A stretch of DNA of 64,000 nucleotides from contig NC_091143.1 of NCBI RefSeq assembly GCF_041381155.1, forward strand, positions 34,958,679 through 35,022,678, given 5' to 3'. Shown here in pieces: positions 34,136 through 47,306 of the stretch. Source of the DNA: Argopecten irradians (taxonomy: Eukaryota; Mollusca; Bivalvia; Pectinida; Pectinidae). Under the pieces are notes generated by a model. It did not search any database. It saw only the letters and a program-made list of their open reading frames with translations, and was not told the DNA's origin. Position 1 is the first letter of the stretch; the number at the start of each line of letters is the position of its first letter. Position numbers and translations under genes: made by a program.

Positions 34136-35383
34136 TGAAGTTCAATGCTAAAAATGACTATTTACTACTCCGATCCTGTCTGATCCTGACAGATTTTGTC
34201 CGATTTTCGGTTACGTCATAACAGTGTTCCATCTCTTCTTTGTGATGCGAAGGACTCGTTAATGCTTTTGTAGAGTAGAATCCGGTTAAACAAACGCTCA
34301 TAGCAAACGAAACAACATGGTTATTTGATGATAGAAATGTGTTACGAACCATAGCCTGTGAGATTCTTACTGAAATGTACACTTTTCCTCATATTTTATC
34401 AAAATTTGCAATCTACACAACCATTTATGGATATTAATGATAGTAATATTTAATGATAGTCCTGACGCATGCTCACTTTTTATCAACTTAGTTACGTTCA
34501 AGTAAACCGAAGAAGTGATAAGCTAACGAAATATCACTAGTCACAGTAAAAACATGGTCTAAAACCTTAATAATTATATCATTAAAAAATTATGAATAAT
34601 TATACATTTGGACATTATCTTTTTCCATAATAAAAAGGCACCTATTGATGACAAGGCAAACTGAAATTATGGCTTTCAAATATTGTAAGTTATCGGAAGA
34701 CAGTTTTTCCTGAGTGAAAACGTGAAAGTGAAAGTGACATTTATTTTTTGCACTTAAATTGTTATATCATATATTTATATGGAAAGAGCAAATAAAATTA
34801 TATTCAAATGAAAACAAATATCGCGTGTTTTTTAACGTGGCGATGGTCTGTGGATATTTTGAGGAAATTGTTTGCAAATTATTTTCTCTATTAGAAAATA
34901 TCTTATATGGAAATTACGACAACATTAAGACACGATAGTTATAAAAGGCAATATTGTATTGATAAAAAATGATAAGTTTTCATGATTGATATATCGGAAG
35001 CAAAAACAATTTTCATGTGAATATGCTTCATACGGTATTTTAGCTTGTCTGCTATTTCATAGAGATTTACATGGTATCAAAATAAAATTTAATTCCCCTT
35101 CACTATGATGCTGTCTGTTAAGCTCAGAGCATGTTAGAATGTAATTACATGTCTTATTTGAATTTGATTGCTTGGCTAGCGAAGTTGATTAAATTACATC
35201 TTCTAGGGTTTTGACATTTTTTCCATAATATCTGACATCAAATATATTTTCCAAGTGAATGACACAGCTGATATACAATGCACACACTCCTAAGATGTAT
35301 GCATGTGTGTATATATCGTAATACACCTGATGATAATGGTCATTGAATATGCATTAGAAAAAAACCCTCCGCGGAGATAACGA

Positions 35384-35713
35384 CATGGAACAGTCCAATG
35401 TTTCCCCGTAGACATTAGTGTTAAAACTCGGGCTTTGCTTAAGCAATATGGGTTATCCCACTACCTAAAGGGAAAACAGCATTCAAAGCGTAATCTCATA
35501 AATCCTGCAGTCTTGAATCATATATAGAGGCATGTGTTATTTATTAAAACAAAGAAGAAATTATTGAATTTATTTTTTCCAGTTATCATGCAATTTTGTG
35601 TCATTTTGAGCATATTTTTATGATTTGCTATTTTTAGCGCACCACAACCATTCAAGGCTGTTTGTAATGTTTATTGGTATATTAGACGACTGCTCCTTGT
35701 GACGTCATCATTC
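35384..35713. promoter_or_regulatory. Conserved core 1
   Basis: ATGGAACAGTCC block, TTGCTTAAGCAA palindrome, CTATTTTTAG (MEF2-type) and GTGACGTCATCATTC (CRE). Conserved at both ends, with a divergent middle of about 170 bp. Confidence 0.55.
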
Positions 35714-36418
35714 ACAGACCGATTGCTAAGTTTGTCTTACTAACATCAAATATTGGAAAACAATCCCCTTTTAATCGAAATGTATTCATACTGCAGTTTT
35801 TCACAACATAATAATGTTCAGTATTCAAAATTAATTGTTGCGTTTTATAATTCAGTTGTTATGTATCAAATGTAAATAATTGAAAGAAAATTCAACAATG
35901 AACTTGTAAACATATAGTTTACCTACCGGTATTATACAGTACAAAATACATGTATATTCATTAATTTAAAAAAAATGAATTAATTGAATTATATTTTTAA
36001 TGTGAGCGAAGCTATGACATCCTAACCGTTGGTCCGTTAAGTCTGCCTATATTATCAAGGTTTTTTTTCTTTGCCTGATATTTATATAAGGCAAAAAAAA
36101 AAAAAAAAACAAATAAACAAAATAAAAAAAACTACATACATGTAGGCAGGTCCAGCGGACTACATCCGGTCTAGTTATCACAGTATATTAAAATATAGGT
36201 ATATATATTAATATTAATTAATAATTTAATTCAGTGAAACGAAACATAATTTCATTTCAGAGGTTGGTTTGGCTTTCGTTTTATACTATTTGTTGCTGAT
36301 CACCTGTATATAAACATGGTTCATGTGTACCCAAGTGTTGTTTTCATTCGCCTCTTGTTTTGATCACTTCATTTACTACAAATATATATATCGATAACCA
36401 CCTCAACGTCAATAACAA

Positions 36419-36760
36419 CATGGAACATTCCAAACGTCACCCGTAGACGTCAGTGTTAAAATTATCGCTTTGCTTAAGCAAGATTTTACAGTATGGGCTA
36501 TCCCATTACCTATAGGGGACATTAGCTCTTCTGACGTCACTTTATACATATTTGATTATTAATCTACACATTAGTGTTTATTTCTTCTAAAAATCAACAA
36601 ATATTTTCTATTAGATTATGTCATATTATACTACCTTTATTTCATTTAATATTTGTGTATATTTCTGTTTTGGACTATTTACAGAACATCAAAACCAGTC
36701 AAGGCTAACTGTCATGTGTATTTGTATATCAATATACTGCACCTTGTGACGTCATCATTC
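36419..36760. promoter_or_regulatory. Conserved core 2
   Basis: Same order of sites. The MEF2-type site is changed to CTATTTACAG. GGGCTATCCCATTACCTATA and the CRE are kept, and a further GACGTCAC lies mid-core. Confidence 0.55.
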
Positions 36761-38173
36761 AGACACCGACTTGTGAGCTGGTTGCAGTGATGTCGATAAG
36801 TTCTGTAATGCGGGATGAGTGTTTTGCATAGTAGAAGTGGATGGTACGAGACCACTGGATGAAACCTACTTTTGTTAAAATTGTTTCATTCGTCTAGGAC
36901 TCGCTAGTTTTAATAACTTTAATGTTATCCGATATAATCTAAATTGAAATTCAGTTTTAAAGGATTTTTAACATTTTTCATCAGTTCGTAATTTCAATGC
37001 TTCTTTGTTCGAGTATGGCATAGTGTATTATTTTTTTCTTTACTTTGAATATCATAATATCAAATAGTTTTAAATAGTTCAACGTTATAACTCGAAAAAT
37101 GAAAATGAATAAAATCTTAAGCTGCTGAAGTATTGCTATGATGTATATCATTTATCCGCAAAAAAATATCATTGGCTGGCAAAACAATCTGAGATGTTCC
37201 AAACTGTCTTTGTATAGCGTTTTATTTCGTCCTAATTATGTGTTTGATGACCCGGATAGTATTTCAAATAAACGTGACAAAATGATGATACAACAACGCA
37301 TTATACACTTTTAACTTCAGTAGAGATATAAACATCTATTTCCATATAACCTATATTACATTATTTCTGTTTATCTAAAGTAACTTACAAAAATATGAAT
37401 AATTATACATTTATACATTTTTTTTCATAATGAAAGGGCACCTATTTATGACAAGGCAAACTGAAATTATGGCTTTCAAATATTATAAGTTATCGGAAGG
37501 TAGTTTTTTCCTGAGTGAAAAAGTGAAAGTGACATTTACTATGCACTTAAATTGTAATATCATATATTTATATGGAAAAGGCAAATAAAATTATATTCAA
37601 ATGCAAACAAATATCGTTTTTTTTAACGTGGCGATGGTCTGTGGATATTTTGAGGAAATTGTTTGCAAATTATTTTCTCTATTAGAAAATATCTTATATG
37701 GAAATTACGACAATATTAAGACACGATAGTTATAAAAGGCAATATTGTATTGATAAAAAATGATAAGTTTTCATGATTGATATATCGGGAGCAAAAAACA
37801 ATTTTCATGTGAATATGCTTCATACGGTATTTTAGCTTGTCTGCTATTTCATAGAGATTTACATGGTATCAAAATAAACTTTAATTCCGCTTCACTGTGA
37901 CGCTGTCTGTTAAGCTCAGAGCATGTCAGAGTGGAATTACATGTCTCATTTTAATTTGATTGCCTGGCTAGCGAAGTTGACTAAATTACATCTTCTAGGG
38001 TTTTGACATTTTTTCATAATATCTGACATCAAATATATTTTCCAAGTGAATGACACAGCTGATATACAATGCACACACTCCTAAGATGTATGTATGTGTG
38101 TATATATCGTAATACACCTGATGATCATGGTCATTGAATATGCATTAGGAAAAACCCTCAGCGGAGATAACGA

Positions 38174-38503
38174 CATGGAACAGTCCAATCTTTCACCGTA
38201 GACGTTAGTGTTAAACTGGGGCTTTGCTTAAGCAATATGGGTTATCCCACCACCTAAAGGGAAAACAGCGTTCAAAGCGTAATCTCATAAATACTGCAGT
38301 CTTGAATCATATATAAATACATATGTTAGTTATTAAAACAAAGAAGAAATTATTGTATTTATATTTTTTCAGTTATCATGCAATTTTGTGTCATTTTGAG
38401 CATATTTTTATGATTTGCTATTTTTAGCGCACCACAACCATTCAAGGCTGTTTGTAATGTTTATTGGTATATAAGACGACTGCTCCTTGTGACGTCATCA
38501 TTC
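38174..38503. promoter_or_regulatory. Conserved core 3
   Basis: Duplicate of core 1 with all three palindromic sites present. Confidence 0.55.
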
Positions 38504-39201
38504 ACAGAACGATTGCTAACTTTGTCTTAATAACATCAAATATTGGAAAACAATCCCCTTTTAATCGAAATGTATTCATACTGCAGTTTTTCACAACATA
38601 ATAATGTTCAGTATTCAAAATTAATTGTTGCGTTTTATAATTCAGTTGTTATGTATCAAATGTAAATAATTGAAAGAAAATTCAACAATGAACTTGTAAA
38701 CATATAGTTTACCTACCGGTATTATACAGTACAAAATACATGTATATTCATTTATTTAAAAAAAATGAATTAATTGAATTATATTTTTAATGTGAGCGAA
38801 GCTATGACATCCTAACCGTTGGTCCGTTAAGTCTGCCTATATTATCAAGGTTTTTTTTCTTTGCCTGATATTTATATAAGGCAAAAACAAAAAATAATAA
38901 AATGAAATAAAAAAAACCTACATACATGTAGGCAGGTCCAGCGGATTACATCCGGTCTAGTTATCACAGTATATTAAAATATAGGTATATAAATTTCGGA
39001 AATATTTTAATTCAGTGAAATGAAACATAATTTCATATCAGAGGTTGGTTTGGCTTTCGTTTTATACTATTTGTTGCTGATCACCTGTACATAAACATGG
39101 TTCATGTGTACCCAAGTGTTGTTTTCATTCACCTTTTGTTTTGATCACTTCATTTACTACAAATATATATCTATCGATAACCACCTCGACGTCAATAACA
39201 A

Positions 39202-39544
39202 CATGGAACATTCCAAATGTCACCCGTAGACGTCAGTGTTAAAATTATCGCTTTGCTTAAGCAAGATTTTACAGTATGGGCTATCCCACTACCTATAGGG
39301 GACATTAGCTCTTCTGACGTCACTTTATACATATTTGATTATTAATCAACACATTAGTGTTTATTTCTTCTAGAAAATCAACAAATATTTTCTATTAGAT
39401 TATATCGTATTATACTGCCTTTATTTTATTTCATATTTGTGTATATTTCTGTTTTGGACTATTTATAGAACATCAAAACCAGTCAAGGCTAACTGTCGTG
39501 TGTATTTGTATATCAATATACTGCACCTTGTGACGTCATCATTC
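39202..39544. promoter_or_regulatory. Conserved core 4
   Basis: Duplicate of core 2, but with an intact CTATTTATAG. Confidence 0.55.
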
Positions 39545-40439
39545 AGACACCGACATATGAGCTGGTTGCAGTGATGTCGATAAGTTCTGTGATGCGGGAT
39601 GAGTGTTTTGCATAGGAGAGGTGGATGGTACGAAACCACTGGATAAAACCTACTTTTGTTTAAGTTGTTTCATTCGTCTAGGACTTGCGAGTTATAATAG
39701 TTTTAATGTTATCCGATATAATCTAAATTGAAATTCAGTTCTAAAGGATTTTTAACATTTTTCATCAGTTCGTAATTTCAATGCTTCATTGGTCTGGTGT
39801 GGTATAGTGTATTATATTTTTCTTTACTTTAAATATTATTATATCAAATAGTTTTAAATAGTTCAACGTTATAACTCGAAAAATGAAAATGAATAAAATC
39901 TTAAGCTGCTGAAGTATTGCTATGATGTATATCATTAAACCACAACAAATTATCATTGGCTGGCAAAACAATCTGAGATGTTCGAAACTGTCTTTGTATA
40001 GCGTTTTATTTCGTCCTAATTATGTGTTTGATGACCCGGATTGTATTTCAAATTGAAGTGACAAAATGATGATACAACAACGCATTATATACTTTTAACT
40101 TCAGTAGAGATATATACCTCTATTTTCATATAACCTATATTAGATTATTTCTGTTTTCCCTGATACACCTGTATGTGAACAGAATCTAAAGTAGCTTACA
40201 TACATAACTAATGTAGGTAAACAATAGTATTGACGATGTGCTAGTATAGTGTACAGTTTATGTCATCAATAAAAATCTTCAGTGAACCAGATTGTAACCA
40301 TTTATTTGTTATAGATATTTTCAGTTTGTAGACCTGTATCAAATCGCATTATCAATGATATTACTTTGATTCGTCCTACATTCTATGTGTAGCCAATACA
40401 TTGGGACATATTTTTAGTTTCACCTCTAGTAAACAGCAA

Positions 40440-40776
40440 CATGGAACATTCCCAATCTTTTCCGTAGACGTCAGTGTTAAAATTTTCCAATTGCTTAAGC
40501 TAGATTCACAATATGGGCTATCCCACTACCTATAGGGGATATAGCTATTTGATATACATTTGACTATATATCCACAAATAAAGAATTATTTCTGCTAAAA
40601 ATCAACAGATATTTTCTTTCAAATATTATCATCTTTCAGTAAGTGTGTTTGGTTTGTTTTACATCTTATTGTGTATATTTCTATTTTGGACTATTTATAG
40701 AACAACAAAACCAGTCAAGGCTAACTGTCGTGTGTATTTGTATATCAATATACTGCACCTTGTGACGTCATCATTC
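40440..40776. promoter_or_regulatory. Conserved core 5
   Basis: TTGCTTAAGCTA (one change), CTATTTATAG, GTATATCAATATAC and GTGACGTCATCATTC are present. Flanks are clearly diverged from cores 1-4. Confidence 0.55.
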
Positions 40777-41129
40777 AGAGTAGGATTTGTAAACCTGTCG
40801 CACCGATATTGATGACTGTGATGCGGGTTGTGAAATGAAGCATAAATTTCCTGTTTACCTGGATCTATCACTTTCTGGTGGATGATATTAATACTTGTTG
40901 TTCTTCACTAAACCATAATACAGATGTACCAAGTACAGGGAATGGTACAAAAGAGGCACGTTAGATGTAGTTAGTACAATTGTTAAAACCTGAATGAAAA
41001 TTACAGGTGTTTCATTCGTCTAAAACTCGCCAGTAATGCTAGCTTTAATGGCATTGGAATTTATTTTGAAATGTTTTGTATCATTCTATGATTTTGGACA
41101 GTGTTAAACGTTTGGTTTGTTTAGTTTTA

Positions 41130-41330
41130 TGTCCTATTTAACAGCCATGGTCATGTAAGGACGTGCCAGGTTTGTTGGTGGAGGAAAGCCGGAGTACCCG
41201 GAGAAAAACCACCAGTCAGCGGTCAGTACCTGGCAACTGCCCCACATGGGATTCGAACCCGCATCACAGAGGTGGAGGGCTTGTGGTAATATGTCGGGAC
41301 ATCTTAACCACTCGGCAACCGCCCCAAGTG
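41130..41330 (-). mobile_element. tRNA-derived SINE, good copy
   Basis: The minus strand starts GGCGGTTGCCGAGTGGTTAA (A-box) with GGGTTCGAATCCC (B-box), a long-variable-arm Leu/Ser-like head. The body is GGTGGTTTTTCTCCGGGTAC and the tail ACATGACCATGGCTGTTAAA. Confidence 0.85.
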
Positions 41331-41917
41331 TTAAACGATGCAGGTCTTAACAACACAGTGTTAAACGATGCAGGTGTTAAGAAATACATGTATCACTGCA
41401 TAGTCTTTTTTTGCATTGATGACACAAATAATATTTTCAATATGTGACTAAACTATGATTTTCCAACTCCTTGTTTCCTGTCTTGATTTTTATTGAATGA
41501 AAACATTTAAACTGTAAATATTTTCATATAAACTAAAAGTATATTTCTACTTTCCCTGATGCATCCGAATGGGAACAGAAAGTAGATTGACACAATCTTT
41601 TTGTTATTTACCCATATAATGAACGACAATTGGTAAAGGTGATCTGCTAATTCTTTTTATGGCAACAATAAAAATAGTTAGTGAACAGAATTATCACTAT
41701 TTACATGTGTATTTGCATGAAGATATTTCCCATGTTGTACATCTGTGTATAAGCATAATATTCCTGATATTGTTTCGATATTGTTTGCTCCATCCTCGAT
41801 ATTCCATGGGTTACTAAAACTGACCTTAATATTGCTCATTCCTTACTCTATCTAAATTCTATATATAGCCAATACATTGTTACAATGTTTCTAGTTTCAC
41901 CTCTACTAAAATAGCAA

Positions 41918-42246
41918 CATGGAAAATTCCCAATCTCGTCAGTGTTAAATATTTCCATTGCTTAAGCAAAATTTACATTATGGGCTATCCCACTACCTAT
42001 AGGGGATACAGCTCTATTTTATAGATATTTGACTATATATCCATAAATAAAGAACTATTTCTGCCAAAAAATCAACAGATATTTTCTTTCAAATTTTGTC
42101 ATCTTTCAGTAACTGTGTTTGGTTTGTTTAACATCGTATTGTGTATATTTCTATATCGGACTATTTATAGAACATCAAAGCCAGTCAAGGCTAACTGCTG
42201 TGTGTATTAGTATATCAATCTACTGCACCTTGTGACGTCACCATTC
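41918..42246. promoter_or_regulatory. Conserved core 6
   Basis: TTGCTTAAGCAA, CTATTTATAG and GTGACGTCACCATTC. The first block is slightly shortened. Confidence 0.55.
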
Positions 42247-42550
42247 TCAGTAGGATTTTGTGAGCTGGTTGCACTGATGTTGATAACTGTGCTGTAACCT
42301 AAATCAATCAAATTCTGGTGTATGTAGTAAAATGTATAGTTCTGTACCAAACCTCATACATGCACATGTAGTAATTTAAACACAATTGTTACAAACCTGA
42401 ACGAAACTCACAGGTGTTTTGTTCGTCTAGCACTCGCCATTAATGCTATCTTTCATGTTGTTGAAATTTGTTTTTTAAAATATTATGCATCATTTTACTA
42501 TTTTGGAGATTAAACACTACCAGTGGTAAGAAATATTACTTCTTAATTTT

Positions 42551-42884
42551 AGATGCATTTGATGGACGGATAGTATGGTATTTTTTCACTATCAAAAACA
42601 GGAGCAGACGAAGTTACTTACTTTACACTATTACCTCCATTGAAAAGTTTGAGCTTCTAATTTTACTTCAAGTTAAAAATATGAAAAATAATTAATTGCA
42701 TTCCGAAAAAATTCCGTGCCACTATATCCTATATGGAATGAAGTACTGATTGCCCATGCACCAAAGGAGAAATAAATTATTTTATATTATTTTTGTGTTA
42801 ATTAGACATATATATATACGATTAAACACCAATTATTGTTCAAATGATGAATATCATTTATGCTCTGTCGGCGGTGGAGCATCT
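42551..42884 (-). mobile_element. MITE-E copy, reverse orientation
   Basis: The minus strand begins AGATGCTCCACCGCCGACAG right after TTAA (42885-42888) and runs through GCATAAATGATATTCATC to a decayed far end (AGATGCATTTGATGGACGG on the plus strand). Confidence 0.8.
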
Positions 42885-43243
42885 TTAAATAGAAAGTGAA
42901 AATTTTTTGATACACTAACCAATTTTTCCCTGTTATAGTTTTACATCTATTTTTATTCAAACTAAAATTACTTTTTTCCCCTAGTGCATCTGCATGTGAA
43001 CAGAACGCATATAGTAATTCACACACACACTTCCTACCTGTAGTAGCTAACAAAGATGGACAAATTTTATGTCATAATTAAAAACCTTCGGTAAACCAAA
43101 TTTTTACTAAATTTGCATTTAGTTATTTTCAATTATATAGACATTGATATTGGCATACTCAATTCATGTAAATGATATTTCCAGACTTCATCTAAATTCT
43201 ATATATAAAATAATCGCCACAAACCCCTTTACTAAAATAGCAA

Positions 43244-43554
43244 CATGGAACATTTCTAAAATTTTCCCATTGCTTAAGCAAGATTTACGATATGGGCTAT
43301 TCCACTACCTGTAGGGGATACAGCTCTGTTTTATATATATTTGACTATATATCCATAAATAAAGAATAGATAACAGAAAAAATCAACATATTTTCTTTCG
43401 GATATTGTCATGTTCTGTTCTGCTTGATTTCTTTTTAATTTCATGTTTGTGTAAGTTTCTATTTTTGACTATTTATAGAACAACAAAGCCAGTCACGGCT
43501 AACTGTCGTGTGTATTGGTATATCAATATACTGCACCTTGTGACGTCATCATTC
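43244..43554. promoter_or_regulatory. Conserved core 7
   Basis: TTGCTTAAGCAA, CTATTTATAG, GTATATCAATATAC and GTGACGTCATCATTC. The first block has a deletion. Last recognisable unit of the array. Confidence 0.55.
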
Positions 43555-43910
43555 AGACACCGACATGTGAGCTGGTTGCACTGATCTTGATATCTGTGAT
43601 ACGGGATGTTATATAAAGCATAGAAATGTATCATGTTCACATGCATCAATCAAATTTGGAGTATGATGTTGATTAAAACTGATTGATTGATTGTTCTGTA
43701 CCAAACCACCTGGGAGAATAGGATGATACAAAACACACAATAGATATGTTTAGGTTTTAGACTCTGTTTAAACAGAGATTTAAATAGTATTGAAATCTCT
43801 GGTTTTAAACTAGTGTAGTATTACATACATAGAGAGAAAAATGTCTATAGAGCCAAACGCCTGTGGTATGCCTATACTTACTGTTCAGTATATGTTACCC
43901 CATCCTCGAT

Positions 43911-44192
43911 ATTCCAGGGGTTACTATCACTGAAGTAATATCCACCCTTGGACTATCTCAAAGTAAAATTGGATGCAGTTTAGCGGAAAATAGCTGAACC
44001 AATCAAAGACCTGCAAAGATTTCCTATGGAGACTACAGAGAGAGAGAGCGACGCCCACCAGTACCGTTATACGGCTCTTTTGATGCACATCAAAACGACT
44101 AAATTACTGTTCTGTTCTGTTGCCATCAATGTTACAATGAGTTAGACCAAGGGTGTAGAGATCGTAAGTGGTCGCAAACCCTATCGAGGATA
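43911..44192. mobile_element. MITE-A copy, reverse internal orientation
   Basis: CATCCTCGATATTCCAGGGG at the left, CCCTATCGAGGAT at the right, with CTTTTGATGCACATCAAAA inside. Confidence 0.75.
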
Positions 44193-44336
44193 ATGTTTAC
44201 CTCAACCCCCTAATTTTTAACGACGAGAACACTTCGTTTTCCCGATTTCTGACAGATTAAATGCCTCACAGAAATAAGTTCTTTTTCTAAAACTTTGCAG
44301 TTCAAAAGTTTCTAAAACCAGCATAAAAATAGAGGG

Positions 44337-44395
44337 TTTTGTAACTGGACAGAAATGAAGCACAGTACGTACTTGATTTCTGTCCAGTTACAAAA
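44337..44395. repeat. Perfect hairpin, 20-bp arms
   Basis: TTTTGTAACTGGACAGAAAT and its exact reverse complement, separated by 19 bases. Confidence 0.8.
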
Positions 44396-44672
44396 TTTGT
44401 TATTTTTCAGCATTTTTACTAAAAATTTAAATATTATAAAGTACACAGTTATATCATCAACGGCTTTGCCAGGGAACTTACAAATAACGACATTGCTTTC
44501 ATATATGAACGATAAACAAATAAGTTCTGCGACATCACACGTGCTTCTTATATTTCTGCACGTGATTTTCCACAACAGATATATCCGTAGTTAATTTAAT
44601 ATCAGCTAGACTGCGTATGAATTTGAAATCAGAACAAAGATTTGTATAAGTCGTTTATTCTGTATTTGCATA

Positions 44673-44813
44673 TTACAGAGTTATCTGCCGTAACAATCGA
44701 TACCTACCCGCAAGGGAGCTAACTCTGTAACATGCAAACACGGAATAGCTCATGCGGTTGAGTCTCCGCACTCTGATCCGAAGGTCCAGAGTTTGACTCA
44801 TCGCTATAGCATC
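44673..44813 (+). repeat. Inverted pair and tRNA-like sequence
   Basis: TTACAGAGTTATCTGCC and GGGAGCTAACTCTGTAA form a pair. A tRNA-like stretch follows (ATAGCTCATGCGGTTGAG, AGAGTTTGACTCAT) whose acceptor ends do not pair. Confidence 0.45.
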
Positions 44814-44819
44814 AGTTAA

Positions 44820-46570
44820 TTTTATTTTTAAAAATATTTTGTTTTGTAATGTAAATATATCTTTTCATATTTTGAATTATATGTAATATCAGATAAATCA
44901 ACTAAAAATTTAAGATGAAACAACTTTACCAACGCAAATGTATTATTTTCTGTATCTTTGCAATATACATTATAGACATTGTACAACGACGTCAAGTTCA
45001 ACCCCGGTAGAAAAAGATCAGTTGTATAAAATGCACGTTAATTTTTCCAAGCCACAGGTTGATATATCTTATTGCTTATACATGTACCATAAAGATGATA
45101 TAATACTCTGTATTTGCTGTTTATCAACGGCCAATGGAGTAGATCATGACATTCTATTTTTTTATTATGGAGTAGACCATGACATTCTATTTTTTGACTG
45201 CATTCACCTGTAAAATACTATTCATGATATCTGTTTACTTATTAATACACGTATATCAGAGTAAAACCAACTAATCGAATTTCTATTAGAACTAATTAGT
45301 ATCCGATATATGTGCAAATTTTAATGTACTCTTTGACTGAGTTGTCCCGGGAAAGATCTTTAATAATGTAAAATAACTTGTGCCCAATTTGTCCAATTTA
45401 TATAAATAACATATTTAAATCAAATTAAGAGATAATTTGTTGAGCTGCTTGTAATTTTCACTAAAAATTAGTACCGTATAACAAAAAATGTAGCTAAATT
45501 AAATAATATTTCTGGCACAAAATTCTTTTTGAAATATACCATTACATAAAACTCACATTTTTAACTTATATTTTGTTTTCTATTTGCTTGACCTCATTTA
45601 ATTAAATAGATGTATAAACACTGTCTTCTTAAGTCACTTAAAGGAATGTGAATTATGACGATTGAAAAACACGCAAATATGACATTTAGAAATGTTTTTA
45701 GGTAATCAAAAATGTTTTTCACGCCAACTTCTAGGATCATTAACTGTGAACCTGAAATGAAACTTGTTTGTGAGAAAATGGTTCAGTTGCTGTTTTTAAG
45801 TCCTTATATGATTATGTTCAAGTGTGTTGATATTAACAATATATAGGTACACTCTACATTAATTCTAGGCCAGCAAAATAGCATATTGTTGTTTTGACAC
45901 AACAAATACATTTATTCTGAAGGTTAGAAGCCGTAATAAACTTTCTATTTATCTTGGACTTCGTGATTGAGGAATTACCAATCTGTCATTACACAATTTC
46001 AATCATTAAAAAAATGTTTTGAACTTCAGACGAAACATCATGGATGCAATTATTGTTAGTTTTGAAAACGACTTTTCTGTCTTTCATTATTAATTTGGAG
46101 CAAAGTAATAGTACAAAGTTGTATTAGAATGTATTTGCCTGATGTATCTAAAAATAGACCTTCAAATATTTCGATCTTTTACCCGTTTGAGATTTGTTTT
46201 TTTAAATTCCAATATTCTTTTTTCACATCATATTTCAAAAATGTATAAGTTATGCATTCACAGTCGAAATTAGCAGTAAAATACACGTTTGAGAATATTA
46301 TATTGTTTTGTGAAATAGAACATGTTGATTTGATATAACCGCGGGAGATATTTTTGCGTCTCTTGAAATTCTCCATAGGAAAAACAACAGAGTTTAAAAT
46401 TCAATTTTAATTAAAAAGAATTCATACTAAACTTCTAAAATGGTTTCCTAAGGGAGAAATTTAAGTTAAGAAGTTTACTCAAGCTCAGACGAGGAATGAA
46501 AAAGGATGAAACAGGGCTGCGATATATAATCATTGTACCCTTGGATACCATCAGACAACAGTCTATAGTA
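44820..46570. other. No gene seen
   Basis: AT-rich sequence without coding frames. A short direct duplication (GAGTAGATCATGACATTCTA and near-copy) lies near 45135-45195. Confidence 0.45.
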
Positions 46571-46572
46571 AT

Positions 46573-46646
46573 CACAGGGATCTGGCGCGAATTTCTAACC
46601 AATACTATCATTTCTGTTGGTTAGAAATTCGTGCCAGGTCCCTGTG
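46573..46646. mobile_element. MITE-C, minimal 74-bp form
   Basis: 30-bp arms (CACAGGGATCTGGCGCGAAT... and ...ATTCGTGCCAGGTCCCTGTG) with two mismatches and a 14-base loop. Confidence 0.8.
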
Positions 46647-46737
46647 ATAAATGTCATCGATATTGCTCATCATTTTCGCAATATTTACATTTAATATCAT
46701 TGGATTACCTCGGATACCTCAGGGTTTATATAACTCA

Positions 46738-47063
46738 ATCCTCGATACTCCAGGGCTTCCGATCACTTATATATATAATACGATCTCTACACCCCTGGAC
46801 TCATCCTCGATACTATCTCATAGTAAAACTGGAGGCAACAGAATAGAACAGGTAACTTAGTCCTTTGATGTACATCAAAAGAGCCGTATAACGGTACACT
46901 GTGGTTGACTCTGTGGCTTTGATGTTAGGCGTCGCTCTCTCTGTAGTCTTCAAAGGAAATGATTGGTCAAATATTTTCCGCTGAGCTGCCTTCAATTTCA
47001 CTATGAGATAGTCCAGGGGTGTAGAGATCGTAAGTGATCGGAACCCCTGGAGTATCGAGGATG
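46738..47063. mobile_element. MITE-A copy with partly re-duplicated end
   Basis: Close to 12602-12924. After the left 53-bp end, ending CCCCTGGACT, the element's own start (CATCCTCGATAC) appears again before the interior continues. Confidence 0.8.
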
Positions 47064-47306
47064 ACATAACTCCATTACGTCTCGTTTATAATCTAATAAA
47101 AGAAATCTGATGCAATTTGGACCAATGACGTTTGGCTCTATTGACATTTTTTATCTATACACACAGTATTTCATAAACAGAGAGATAAAAATGTCTATAG
47201 AGATCAGCATTGTTTGTCTAAATGCATACTTCACATTATATTATGATGTCTGTCAATACTCGGGTTTGTAATATATATACCAAATCGACGTGGATAAAGT
47301 ACCGTC

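Larger units (their letters stand above)
34592..37388. repeat. 2.8-kb tandem duplication, copy A
   Basis: Aligns along its length with 37389-40202, with a few small indels, for example a gap of about 30 bp near 37370. It contains cores 1 and 2 of the array. Confidence 0.9.
37389..40202. repeat. 2.8-kb tandem duplication, copy B
   Basis: Starts AATATGAATAATTATACATT and ends CTAAAGTAGCTTACA, as copy A does. It contains cores 3 and 4. Confidence 0.9.
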
